This document shows, in pieces, positions 44,866 to 53,540 of a stretch of DNA of 64,000 nt. The notes under the pieces are model-generated. The model had not been told where the DNA came from. It made no database searches and saw nothing but the letters and a program-made list of their open reading frames with translations. This stretch comes from CAYVBE01 sp964572825 (lineage in GTDB: Bacteria > Planctomycetota > Brocadiia > SM23-32), in assembly GCA_964572825.1 (NCBI GenBank), contig CAZNGS010000002.1, forward strand, positions 1 to 64,000, given 5' to 3'. The position numbers were made by a program, and so were the translations under genes. Numbering within the stretch: position 1 is the stretch's first letter; every line of letters starts with the position of its first letter.

Positions 44866-46674
44866 GTGAGCAGGCATGAAGCGCAGCATAAGCAACTCAA
44901 GCGACGTGAAGTCTTGAAGATGGGCGCCGCCGGCGCAGCGGCGGCTTTCGGCGCCTCGGGACTGTCCGCGGGCTGCCGGTCGGAACCGACGTCAACCGGA
45001 AGAAAGGCCGGCGCAAAGGACAGGCCGAACATATTGTTCGTCTTCAGCGACCAGCACCGCTGGCAGAGCCTGCCCTTCACCGAGATGCCTCAGGCGGTGG
45101 CGTCCAACTTCACCCGCCTCGCCCGGGAGGGCACCTCCTTCGACAACTGCATCAGCACCTGCCCCATCTGCGTGCCCTACCGCGGCATGCTGATCAGCGG
45201 CATGTGGCCCCACCAGAGCACCATCGTCGGCAACACCTACTTCGGCAACGAAGACATCATCGGCGTGGACGCCCCCACCATCGCCCACACCTTCAAAGAC
45301 GCTGGCTACGTGACCGGCTACGTGGGCAAATGGCACCTCAGAAGCCTGGGCAACAAGACGATGTATGAGGCCGGGTTCGACTACTTCAAACACTGGCTAT
45401 GGGGAGACAACCACTGGGAGACCAAGGTCCACGACATCCCCAGCGGGGAGGACTACCACGTCGAGAAAGGCTATAACGCCATCGGCATGACCGACCAGGC
45501 GCTGGACTTCATGCGTCGCCGGGCGGGCGGAGACCGGCCTTTCCTGATGATGCTCTCCTGGAACCCGCCCCACTGGCGGTGGAACGACGCCCCGGAGCAA
45601 TACCTGAAGCTCTACCCCGAGGAGGAACTCAACTTCCGTCCAAACACCTCCGAAGGCTGGCAGTCCGGAACCACCCTGCAGTACTACCGCCACTACCACG
45701 CGCACGTGACCGCCATCGACGTCCAGATGGGCCGTATCCTGAAGGCGCTTGACAAGATGGGGATAGCCGACAATACCATCCTCATCTACACCTCGGACCA
45801 CGGGAGCTGCCTGGGCGCCCACGGCCTGGGAGGCAAGGCCAACCCCTACGACGAGTCCATCCGCGTGCCTTTCCTGGTTCGCTGCCCCGGCCGCGTGCCG
45901 ACGGGCCGCCGCACCGACATACCGATCGGCGCCATCGACCTCTATCCCACGCTCTGCGGCCTGACCGGCATCGAGCCGCCGGAGTTCTGCGGAGGCCAGG
46001 ACCTGTCCCACCTGCTGCTCGGCGCTGAAAAGCCGGCCCCAGACCTCCAACTCATCATGCTCAACAACAACATCAAACAGTACTACGCCAGTATGCTGGA
46101 CCAGACCGGACCGCAGACGCTCTACCCCTTCCGCGGGGTGCGCACATCCCGCTACACCTACACCGTGCGCAACGACGGGGAGTGGCAACTGTTCGACAAC
46201 CGGGAAGACCCCTACCAGATGAACAACCTCGTCGACGATCCGGGCCACGCGGACCTCAGGCAGCGCCTGCACGGGCAGCTCGAGGCGCTGCTGGCCGAGG
46301 CGGAGCTGCCCTTCATCTCCGAGCAGTGGCGGCAGCTCCCCCTGCCCGAGCGCATTCGCGTGGAGAACCAGTACTACGTCCTGAGCCGGGTGAAAGGCCA
46401 GTGGGACCGGTATAAACAGGAGGCGCTCGAGCCGTTTCTTAAACGAGGGCTCACTTCCGATCAGGAAGCAGAGCTTCGCCAGGCCGCCGACCGGGTTTTC
46501 GACGCGGAGTTCTTCGGCAAGCACCAGGCCCTGAAGCGCGAGATAGAAAGCGCGGAACGCCACCATCCCGATCGCGTGGACGAACTGCGCGAGGCGCTTC
46601 AGGCGCACGACGCAGTGTACGATGAGCGGTTCAAGGAAGCCGCCCGCCGGATTCTGGGCGGCTCGGTCGAGTAG
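44866..46674 (+). CDS. Tat-exported lipoprotein sulfatase (copy 2)
   Basis: GTG 44866 has GGAG six bases upstream; ATG 44809, overlapping the esterase stop as ATGA, is also in frame. The 602-residue protein has KRREVLKMGAAGAAAAFGAS and then SAGC, a Tat leader with lipobox. NILFVFSDQHRWQSL begins the S1 sulfatase fold; CVPYR in CPICVPYRGMLISG is the formylglycine site; GYVGKWHLRSLG and YTSDHGSCLGAHGLGGKANP are later active-site blocks. The C-terminal 120 residues are helical and unusual in length. It differs strongly from the 31961 sulfatase, so different sulfate positions are likely. Confidence 0.92.
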   Translation: MSRHEAQHKQLKRREVLKMGAAGAAAAFGASGLSAGCRSEPTSTGRKAGAKDRPNILFVFSDQHRWQSLPFTEMPQAVASNFTRLAREGTSFDNCISTCPICVPYRGMLISGMWPHQSTIVGNTYFGNEDIIGVDAPTIAHTFKDAGYVTGYVGKWHLRSLGNKTMYEAGFDYFKHWLWGDNHWETKVHDIPSGEDYHVEKGYNAIGMTDQALDFMRRRAGGDRPFLMMLSWNPPHWRWNDAPEQYLKLYPEEELNFRPNTSEGWQSGTTLQYYRHYHAHVTAIDVQMGRILKALDKMGIADNTILIYTSDHGSCLGAHGLGGKANPYDESIRVPFLVRCPGRVPTGRRTDIPIGAIDLYPTLCGLTGIEPPEFCGGQDLSHLLLGAEKPAPDLQLIMLNNNIKQYYASMLDQTGPQTLYPFRGVRTSRYTYTVRNDGEWQLFDNREDPYQMNNLVDDPGHADLRQRLHGQLEALLAEAELPFISEQWRQLPLPERIRVENQYYVLSRVKGQWDRYKQEALEPFLKRGLTSDQEAELRQAADRVFDAEFFGKHQALKREIESAERHHPDRVDELREALQAHDAVYDERFKEAARRILGGSVE

Positions 46675-46684
46675 ACGCACTGCC

Positions 46685-49387
46685 CTATGTCGACTCGCGG
46701 GGCCACCGGAAAGTGTATCGGCCCGCCGCCGCGGTGAGCACCACGTCGCCGTCCTCCTGTCGCGGCTTGCTTACCCCGGCGGTCTCGCTCAGCGGTTGGC
46801 CGCCTTCGGTGATCCGATCGAAGTCGGCACCGGGCAGCCGCACCACCGCGGTCGTGTTGGCGGGCACCGTGACGCGCAGCGTCATCTGCCCGTCCTCCAC
46901 CGACCAATCGCTCTCGGCCTCGCCGTAAAGGGTCCGCAGGGCGGCCCTGGCCCTGCCGATACCCTCACCCGGCCGGGGGCGAATCACCAGTCGGCGGTAA
47001 CCGGGCTCATCCGGGTCCAGGTCGAGCCCCGCGACGGCGCGGTACATCCAGGCGCCGATGGAACCGTAGGCGTAATGGTTGAAGGAGTTCATGCTCACCG
47101 GCCCGAAGCCGTCCTCCTTCGTGTAGCTGTTCCAGCGCTCCCACATGGTGGTCGCCCCCTGCAGGACGGTGTAAAGCCAGGAGGGATACGTCTCCTGCAG
47201 CAGCAGCCTGCAGGCGACGTCGGTTCGCCCGAATCGGCCCAGCACCGGGCACAGCAGCGGCGTGCCCACGAAACCAGTGGTCAGGTGGTAGTCCTTGCGC
47301 TCGATAAGCCGCACCAGGTAGCGGAGGGCGTCCTGGCGCTTCTCCTCCGGCAGCAGGTCGAAGGCGAGGGCCAGCACGTAGCCGGTCTGGGTATCGCCCA
47401 CCAGGCGCGCCTCCCGGCTGACGAAGCGGCGGTTGAACGCCTCGACGATGCGCCCGTGGAGATCGTCCAGTTCGGCCGCTTCGTCCGCCTTCCCCAGCAC
47501 ACTTGCCATTCGCGCCACCAGTGACGTGGAATAGGCAAAGTAAGCCGTGCCGATCAGGCCTTTCGGGGTTGCGCCCCACATCTGGTCCGGCGGCGCGTCC
47601 ATGGCCACCCAGTCGCCGAACCCGCCCCAGTCGACGTCCATCTCGTCGGCACGGATCAAGTCGCTGCTCTTGCGCTCCATACCGGCGATGAAGCGGCGGC
47701 AGGAGTCGTAGTGTCGCTCCAAAATGCGCTCGTCGCCGTAGCACAGGTAAATCGTCCAGGGGCAGATCACCACGGCGTCGGCCCAGGCCGGCCCGCCGTC
47801 CGGTTCATCTCCGAGCCCCAGGCTGAGGGCCGGCACGATGGGCGGGATGCCGCCGCCCTCCCCCTGGGCATCGGCGATGTCCCGCTGCCACTTGGTGAAG
47901 AAAGTGGCCACGTTGAAATTAAAGCACGCGGTGCGGACGAATATCTGCGCGTCCCCGGTCCAGCCCAGCCTCTCGTCGCGCTGGGGGCAGTCCGTGGGCA
48001 CCTCCAGGAAGTTCCCCTTCTGGCCCCACCGGATGTTGCTCTGAAGCCGGTTAACCAGCTCGTGCGAACACTCGAAAGTCCCGGTCGGCTCCATGTCGTT
48101 GTGGAGGACGACCCCGGTGACGTCTTCCGGGGGCGGCGCTTCTTCCAGACCCGTTATCTCCACGTAGCGGAACCCGTGGAAGGTGAAGTGGGGCTCCCAC
48201 TCGACCTCCCCGTCCGAGGCGAAAGTATACCGGTCCGTCGCCTTCGCCGACCGCAGGTTGGCGGTGTAGAGGGTGCCGTCGTCCTTGAGCATCTCGGCGA
48301 AGCGCATCGTCACGGTCTGACCCTTTTTCCCGCTCAGGCGGACGCGCGCCCAGCCGACCATGTTCTGCCCCAGATCGTAGATGAACACGCCCGGCTGGGG
48401 CTCGGACGCGGTCTCCGGCTTGAGTTCCTGTATCGGACGGACCGGCGGCGACACCTTCGCATCCAGGTTCTCGCCTTCGTCGGGGAAGCACGCCGCGCGG
48501 GACCAGTCACCGTCATCGAAACCCGCCCGGTCCCACCCCGGCATCTCCCGTCGCGCGTCGTAAGTTTCCCCGTCGTAGATGTCGGAGGACAGGATCGGTC
48601 CGGTGGTGGCCCGCCAGGTTCCGTCAGTGACCACGACCTTCCGCTCCCCGTCCTCGGTTTCGACCTCCAGCCGCAGCATCAACTGCGGCTGGGGGCCATA
48701 GACGGCCTCTTCCTTCCGAAACCCCATGCGGCCGCAGAACCAGCCGTCGCCCAGGATGGCCCCAAGGGCGTTCTCGCCGGCCCCCAGGTACTCGGCGACG
48801 TCGTAGGTCAGATACTGCACCCGTTGCCGGAAGTCCGTCCACCCGGGAACCAGGCGGTCGTTGCCCACGCGCCGGCCGTTCAGGCGCAGCTCGAACAGCC
48901 CCCGCGCCGTGGCGTAGAGGCGGGCTTTGCTGACCGTTCCGTCAATGGCGAATTCCCTGCGCAGGAACGGGCAGGGCTGGTTCGCGCCGGGGTCGCGCGG
49001 GGGGATGCTGATCCACCGGGCGGCCCACTCGTTGTGGCTCAGCAGCCCCATCTCCCACCAGGCCGGCTCCGACCACGGAGACGCGACGCCGTCCCGGTCC
49101 CACGTGCGGAGCTTCCACCAACAGCGCTGGCGTGATGCCAGGTCGGCGCCGGCGTATTCCACGTGGACCGATTGGCCGGACTCCACCTTGCCTGAGTCCC
49201 ACAGGTCGCCCTCGTCGCCGTCGAGTGCCTCGCCCGAGGAGGCAACCAGGACGCGGTAGGCGGTTTGGCGCGCCCCGCGGCGATCGTCGTTGACCACCCA
49301 GCTCAGGCGCGGCCTCCCCTCGTCGATGCCCAGGGGGTTCTCTTTATACTCACATCGCAGTTGCAGCGGTCGACCCGGTCCGGACAT
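46685..49387 (-). CDS. GH78 alpha-L-rhamnosidase, cytoplasmic type (copy 3)
   Basis: ATG 49387 follows AGGAGGAGG. The 900-residue protein has no signal peptide. It shows the full GH78 set: N-terminal sandwich (LQLRCEYKENPLGIDEGRPR), second sandwich (FAIDGTVSKARLYATARGLF), the barrel with the canonical acid motif PTDCPQRDERLGWTGDAQIF, VGTPLLCPVLGRFGRTDVAC, NSFNHYAYGSIGAWMYR, and a C-terminal sandwich. It is much closer to characterised bacterial rhamnosidases than copies 1 and 2. It probably hydrolyses imported oligosaccharides. Its stop lies 10 bp from the stop of the sulfatase gene on the other strand, leaving no room for two terminators. Confidence 0.93.
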   Translation of the reverse strand: MSGPGRPLQLRCEYKENPLGIDEGRPRLSWVVNDDRRGARQTAYRVLVASSGEALDGDEGDLWDSGKVESGQSVHVEYAGADLASRQRCWWKLRTWDRDGVASPWSEPAWWEMGLLSHNEWAARWISIPPRDPGANQPCPFLRREFAIDGTVSKARLYATARGLFELRLNGRRVGNDRLVPGWTDFRQRVQYLTYDVAEYLGAGENALGAILGDGWFCGRMGFRKEEAVYGPQPQLMLRLEVETEDGERKVVVTDGTWRATTGPILSSDIYDGETYDARREMPGWDRAGFDDGDWSRAACFPDEGENLDAKVSPPVRPIQELKPETASEPQPGVFIYDLGQNMVGWARVRLSGKKGQTVTMRFAEMLKDDGTLYTANLRSAKATDRYTFASDGEVEWEPHFTFHGFRYVEITGLEEAPPPEDVTGVVLHNDMEPTGTFECSHELVNRLQSNIRWGQKGNFLEVPTDCPQRDERLGWTGDAQIFVRTACFNFNVATFFTKWQRDIADAQGEGGGIPPIVPALSLGLGDEPDGGPAWADAVVICPWTIYLCYGDERILERHYDSCRRFIAGMERKSSDLIRADEMDVDWGGFGDWVAMDAPPDQMWGATPKGLIGTAYFAYSTSLVARMASVLGKADEAAELDDLHGRIVEAFNRRFVSREARLVGDTQTGYVLALAFDLLPEEKRQDALRYLVRLIERKDYHLTTGFVGTPLLCPVLGRFGRTDVACRLLLQETYPSWLYTVLQGATTMWERWNSYTKEDGFGPVSMNSFNHYAYGSIGAWMYRAVAGLDLDPDEPGYRRLVIRPRPGEGIGRARAALRTLYGEAESDWSVEDGQMTLRVTVPANTTAVVRLPGADFDRITEGGQPLSETAGVSKPRQEDGDVVLTAAAGRYTFRWPREST

Positions 49388-49448
49388 GGTCTATCCTCCT
49401 CCTGGTTGCGAACATTCGTCTGTCTGGATTCTGATCATACATCAGCGG

Positions 49449-49476
49449 TTGGCCGGTGCGCCAGTTCTGCTATAAT
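49449..49476 (+). promoter_or_regulatory. Sigma70-like promoter of the pantothenate kinase gene
   Basis: TTGGCC (49449-49454) and a perfect TATAAT (49471-49476) are 16 bp apart and 36 bp before ATG 49513. The divergent GH78 gene starts 62 bp to the left. Confidence 0.5.
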
Positions 49477-49512
49477 CACCCTGGACTTCACCGCCGCAGC
49501 AGGAACGGGAAA

Positions 49513-50298
49513 ATGGCCCCCGTGGAACCCGACCGAACCAATCTTTACGCCTTCGACGTGGGGAACACGTCCCTCAAGGCCGCTCGCCGCGACCCCGACG
49601 GCTGGACGCGCATCGGACGGGTGGAGACGCATCCCTGCGCCGAATTGCCCCGGAGGCTGCGCCAGACGTTCTCCGGAAGCGGCGCCCACATACCGGAGGC
49701 CGAAGCCGCAGCATGCTCCGTCCAGCCGGACGCCGACGAAGCGTTGCGCCGCTTCTGGCGTGAATCCGGGGGCGGACCGATCCAGTTTTTCGGGCGCGAC
49801 CTGCCGGTGCCCATACCCACCAATGTGCCGGAGCCGGAGCGCGTCGGGGCGGACCGCCTGCTGCTCGCCCTCGGCGCGCGGCAGCTGGCGGGGGCGCCCT
49901 GCATCGTGGTCTCGGCCGGCACGGCCATCACGATGGACGTGGTGAACGCGGACGGCGCGTTCGCGGGCGGCGCTATTGCCCCCGGTTTTGGGCTGGCCGC
50001 CCGTGCCCTGCACGAAGGCACGGCCTTCCTGCCCGTGGTGGACCCTGGAGAGCCGCCCACTGTGCCAGGCCGGAACACCGAAGACGCCATCCGGCTGGGC
50101 ATCGTTTCCTGCTGCACGGGGGGAGTGCTCCGGCTGGTGCACCAGTATGATCGCGCGCTCGGGACCGGAGACTGTCCCATACTCCTGACCGGCGGCGACG
50201 CCGAGCGCCTGCTCCCCGACCTGCCCTCGGGCCGGACCCGGCTGGAGCCGGAGCTGATCTTCATCGGCATGGCCGCCGCCCTGGGGCCTCAGGGCTGA
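49513..50298 (+). CDS. coaX: Type III pantothenate kinase
   Basis: ATG 49513 follows an AGGAACGGG site. The 261-residue length fits CoaX. The ASKHA-fold motifs are present: FDVGNTSLKA (phosphate 1), ERVGADRLLLALGA (the GADR pantothenate-site motif), VVSAGTAITMDVV (phosphate 2, general-base Asp) and FAGGAIAPGFGLA. The enzyme phosphorylates pantothenate in the first step of coenzyme A synthesis in the cytoplasm. It is a housekeeping gene between the rhamnose cluster and a transposase, with its own promoter. Confidence 0.93.
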   Translation: MAPVEPDRTNLYAFDVGNTSLKAARRDPDGWTRIGRVETHPCAELPRRLRQTFSGSGAHIPEAEAAACSVQPDADEALRRFWRESGGGPIQFFGRDLPVPIPTNVPEPERVGADRLLLALGARQLAGAPCIVVSAGTAITMDVVNADGAFAGGAIAPGFGLAARALHEGTAFLPVVDPGEPPTVPGRNTEDAIRLGIVSCCTGGVLRLVHQYDRALGTGDCPILLTGGDAERLLPDLPSGRTRLEPELIFIGMAAALGPQG

Positions 50299-50318
50299 TA
50301 CCTGTCGCGCGCGCGGAA

Positions 50319-50335
50319 GAGCCCGATTCGGGCTC
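50319..50335 (+). terminator. Hairpin after coaX
   Basis: GAGCCCG-ATT-CGGGCTC forms a perfect 7-bp stem 20 bp after the coaX stop. No T-run follows on this strand, so termination would be weak or factor-dependent. Confidence 0.35.
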
Positions 50336-50423
50336 GAGAAAAACAGAAGTCTCCCCAAAAACCAGGCGCGTTAATCGGTAAGTGCTTGCATATCATGGGG
50401 TTGCCGTTCGGGGGATGTGAAAA

Positions 50424-50493
50424 GGGTGATTCTCCGGTAAGATTCGCCTGCTCGTGAGGCGCTTTTGGGGAATCTCCACCGGAGCAATCACCC
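50424..50493 (+). promoter_or_regulatory. Stem-loop sequestering the transposase ribosome-binding site
   Basis: The left arm 50424-50444 (GGGTGATTCTCCGGTAAGATT) pairs with 50471-50493 (AATCTCCACCGGAG, CAATCACCC) over 8, 7 and 5 bp with a one-base bulge and a small internal loop. The ribosome-binding site GGAG (50481-50484) is fully inside the stem, and the GTG start follows at 50494. A smaller hairpin, CGCCT...AGGCG, sits in the loop. Such folds silence transposase translation on read-through transcripts in other IS elements (for example IS10 and IS50). Confidence 0.65.
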
Positions 50494-51363
50494 GTGAGCA
50501 AGGATAGCAAGCTGCGCCACAGAATCAAACGACATATTACGCGGTTCGCGTCCCGGCTGACCCAGGGCTGGGACAAGGTGGTAGGTCGTTTCGTGCGCGA
50601 GATGATATATGGCATCCAGGCGTCCAGGGACATCAAGGTCTCCAACGTGGCCAGAGCCCTGAACGAAGACATCCGTCTGATCAAAACCGAGAACCGTCTG
50701 TGCCGGAACCTGGCCGCCCGGGACCTGACCGGGCCCATAAATGCTTCTCTGTGCTGGGAGGGAGCGGGTTCGGTGCAGCAGGACACGTTTCTGGCGGTGG
50801 ATATAGGCGACGTCCCAAAGGAATATGCCGAACAGATGGAGTATCTGGCCCGGGTCCGGGACGGCAGCACCGGCCAGATCGTCCACGGCTACTGGCCCCA
50901 GGTGGCGCGCAGCGGAAGCGGCCTGATCGGGTACCTCCATGTGCCGGAGGGCAACGCCGCCGATGCACCCACGCTTGTCGGGGCCGTCAAGGGGTGGGCG
51001 CAAGCCACCGGACGGGTGCCCGAGTTGGTGAGCACCGACGACGGCTACACCAGCGCTGAGGGCCCTCGTCGCCTGGAAGAGATGGGCGTGGAGACGGTCA
51101 GTTTCAGCGGCTCGAAGGGGCGGCGGCTGCTGGGCGAGTGGGACTGGTGGGATGAGGAGCGGATGCGTGCTCGCCAGGAGCGCCCGGCGGTGGAATCGGT
51201 GATGTTCACGCTGAAGTACTCCTACTGTTTTGGACGGCTCTCACGTCGAGGTATCGAGGCGGTGCGGGCCGAGCTGTGGGAAGACGTTGTGGCCTACAAC
51301 TTCTTCCGCATGGTGCAGCTTGAGCGTCGGGCCGCCTCGGAGAAGGTCCCGCGGGCGGCGTGA
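50494..51363 (+). CDS. DDE-type transposase, possibly chimeric
   Basis: GTG 50494 follows CCGGAG. The 289-residue protein starts MSKDSKLRHRIKRHITRFAS and continues with IQASRDIKVSNVARALNEDI and EYLARVRDGSTGQIVHGYW, the N-terminal half of an IS4-like family in which proteins of more than 400 residues are usual. From PQVARSGSGLIGYLHVPEGN through LVSTDDGYTSAEGPRR to PAVESVMFTLKYSYCFGRLS it resembles the C-terminal half of a different ISNCY-type family, as far as I can recall. The late Glu in AVES and the Asp pair STDDGY could belong to a DDE site. Clear terminal inverted repeats were not found. Confidence 0.65.
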   Translation: MSKDSKLRHRIKRHITRFASRLTQGWDKVVGRFVREMIYGIQASRDIKVSNVARALNEDIRLIKTENRLCRNLAARDLTGPINASLCWEGAGSVQQDTFLAVDIGDVPKEYAEQMEYLARVRDGSTGQIVHGYWPQVARSGSGLIGYLHVPEGNAADAPTLVGAVKGWAQATGRVPELVSTDDGYTSAEGPRRLEEMGVETVSFSGSKGRRLLGEWDWWDEERMRARQERPAVESVMFTLKYSYCFGRLSRRGIEAVRAELWEDVVAYNFFRMVQLERRAASEKVPRAA

Positions 51364-51666
51364 CGGGCCGTCGGGGCCAGCGACGGAGCGTTTTGCTTAC
51401 CGACGAGCGGAGCAATATGTCCCGTGAGGGAAAAGACGCGGCCAAACGAGCAAATAATGCAATTCCACTGTTAACCTTACTCGCTACAAGCGCATCATCC
51501 ACTGTGAGATGCCTTGCTCGCACCTCGAGCAGGACAGAAACAGCACCTTTTCGGAGAGGGTCTAATTCGGCTTGACACACCGCGCGGGGGGGGTACCCTG
51601 ACACGGTCACGGCGAAGTTGGAGCTTCGCCGCTTCAGATGGGCGATGTCGGTGAAAGGATTTGCGC
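51364..51666. other. Intergenic stretch after the transposase
   Basis: No coding frame is convincing. CTCGAGCAGGACAGAA at 51519 resembles CTCGAGAAAAACAGAA at 50333 in direct orientation, which may mark the two borders of the insertion. A promoter candidate at its right end is listed separately. Confidence 0.35.
51572..51599 (+). promoter_or_regulatory. Candidate promoter of the GH26 gene
   Basis: A consensus TTGACA (51572-51577) is followed after 16 bp by TACCCT (51594-51599), with an expected leader of about 60 bases before ATG 51667. The G-rich spacer is unusual. Confidence 0.4.
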
Positions 51667-53467
51667 ATGTTGATGAGGCGCTTGCGGATGGGTCTGGTGA
51701 TGGCTGTTGGGGTGAGCCTGGGGGTCGCTGCGGCGGCCCGGGTGATTGAACCGGTGGATCCTGATCTGATCCCGGAGGCGCGGGAGGTACTGGAGTACCT
51801 GCTGAATGGCCGTGGCAATAGGATCGTCACCGGCATGCAGCGCAGCGGCGGGGGCCAGGGTCCGTTTGAGGTCGTGCTTCACGCCAGCGGCCGAGAGCCG
51901 GCCCAGCGGGGTCAAGATATCAGCGGCTTCGCACCCCAGGGCAGTGAGAGGTGGCACGGCATCAAGAGGGCGACGGTCGATGCGTGTCTTTTCTGGTGGC
52001 GAGAGGAGGGCGGCATCGTGAATATGGGCTACCACATGAAGAACCCGATGCATCCGGAGGGAAGGGCCCATAAGGGCAGGCAACCGGAGGGAGTCGAGCC
52101 GCCGGACGTGGGCAGGATGGTGACGCCGGGCACTGAAGAGTACGCGGCGTACAGGAGGGTTCTGGGCGAGACCGCCGATTACCTGGAGGAGCTGGCCGAG
52201 GCCGGGGTGCCCATCCTGTGGCGTCCGCTCCGCGAGATAGAGGGCGGGTGGTTCTGGTGGACGGACGCCGAGACGCCCGAGAATACGGCAGAGCTGTGGC
52301 GGCAGACGTTCGACTACCTGGTGGGCGAGCGCGGCATCCACAACCTGATCTGGGTCTACCACGCCGCGCACGTGTCCCACGCGGCCCCGAAGGACCGGGA
52401 GGGAAACGCGGCCCACCGCCGTCGCTTCTACCCCGGCGACGAGTACGTGGACATCATCAGCCTCTCCGCCTACGGCGGGCATTTCTCCGAGTGGACCTGG
52501 GGACGACCGGAGGCAGAGAACTACGCCAATGCCTATGAGATGTTGCAAGCGATAGCGCCCGGCAAGCCCGCTGCCATTACCGAGAACTTCGGGGGCCTGC
52601 ACAATCCGGTCATATCGCAGCGAGAAGGCCCCGACTGGGTGTATCATTTTGTCTGGACTCCCGGCGACCAAAATTGGGACTGGATTGACTTCACGTTCAA
52701 CCATGAACACTTCATCACGCTGGACGAGCTGCCGGTGTTCCATGGGGGCAACGTGATGCCGAACGTGCGGATCGAGTGGCCGACCGACGGCCTGGCCATC
52801 GAGACCGACGAGGTCGAGATGGCCGGCTTCGCCTCGGACCGCAACGGCAACCTGCAGAGCGTCAGCGTGTATGCGCTCAGGGGGCCGTGGCTGGACGTTC
52901 GCCTGGGGGGACATCCCGGCCGGCTACAACCAGGTGGTGGCGCTGGCACGGGACAGCGAGGGCGCCGTGACCCACTCGAACGTCGTGCGCCTGACGGCCA
53001 GGATTGAGAACCTGGCGTTGGGCAGGGCGGCGACGGCCTCCAGCACGTTGCGCCGCTTCTCCGCCGGAGGCGCTGTGGACGGCAAGCCCTGGACGTACTG
53101 GGCGGGCGACAACTTCAGGTGGGACGGCCCTACGCCTATAGAGTGGCTGTTGGTGGACCTGGGGGCGGAGAAGAGCGTCGGCGCGGTGAGCGTGCTGTGG
53201 GAGAAACACTACGCACGTGAGTATACGGTGCACGTCTCCGGCGACGGGGAGGTCTGGCGCGAGGTGGCAAGTGTGAAAGGATGGACAGCCCCCCGTGTCG
53301 CACAGAATGACTACTACGAGCAGCCCCTGCCTGAGATGAGCGTATTCCGGTTCACACCGACCAGAGCGCGTTACGTGCGCCTGCACTGCACCGAGCCGCG
53401 GGGCCGGTGGCTGGCCTACGCCGTCCGCCATTTCGGCGTGTATGAGTCCCTTCCCGGGCAGGACTGA
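51667..53467 (+). CDS. GH26 beta-mannanase with CBM32 (F5/8C) domain, one frameshift
   Basis: ATG 51667 follows AAAGGA by eight bases. A Sec signal (MGLVMAVGVSLGVAAAA) is followed by the GH26 barrel: VNMGYHMKNP, ILWRPLREIEGGWFWW with the acid/base Glu, IWVYHAAHVSH, YVDIISLSAYGG and AAITENFGGLHNP with the nucleophile Glu. The residue before the acid/base Glu is Arg, where His is usual. A small Ig-like domain (VRIEWPTDGLAIETDEVEMA) and a CBM32-type discoidin domain (ATASSTLRRFSAGGAVDGKP ... YVRLHCTEPRG) complete it. The frame breaks in the G6 run 52905-52910; removing one G restores LGDIPAGYNQVVALARDSEG. GH26 enzymes cut mannans or, less often, other beta-glucans. Confidence 0.82.
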
Positions 53468-53540
53468 TCGCACGACACCTGCGTGGCCTGTCCGGGCGGA
53501 AACACGAATAAACCAACTATCCGGGAAAAGGACAAAAACC

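Noticed and set aside
46675..46684. Terminator between the convergent sulfatase and GH78 genes
   Set aside because: Only 10 bp separate the stops and no hairpin fits there.
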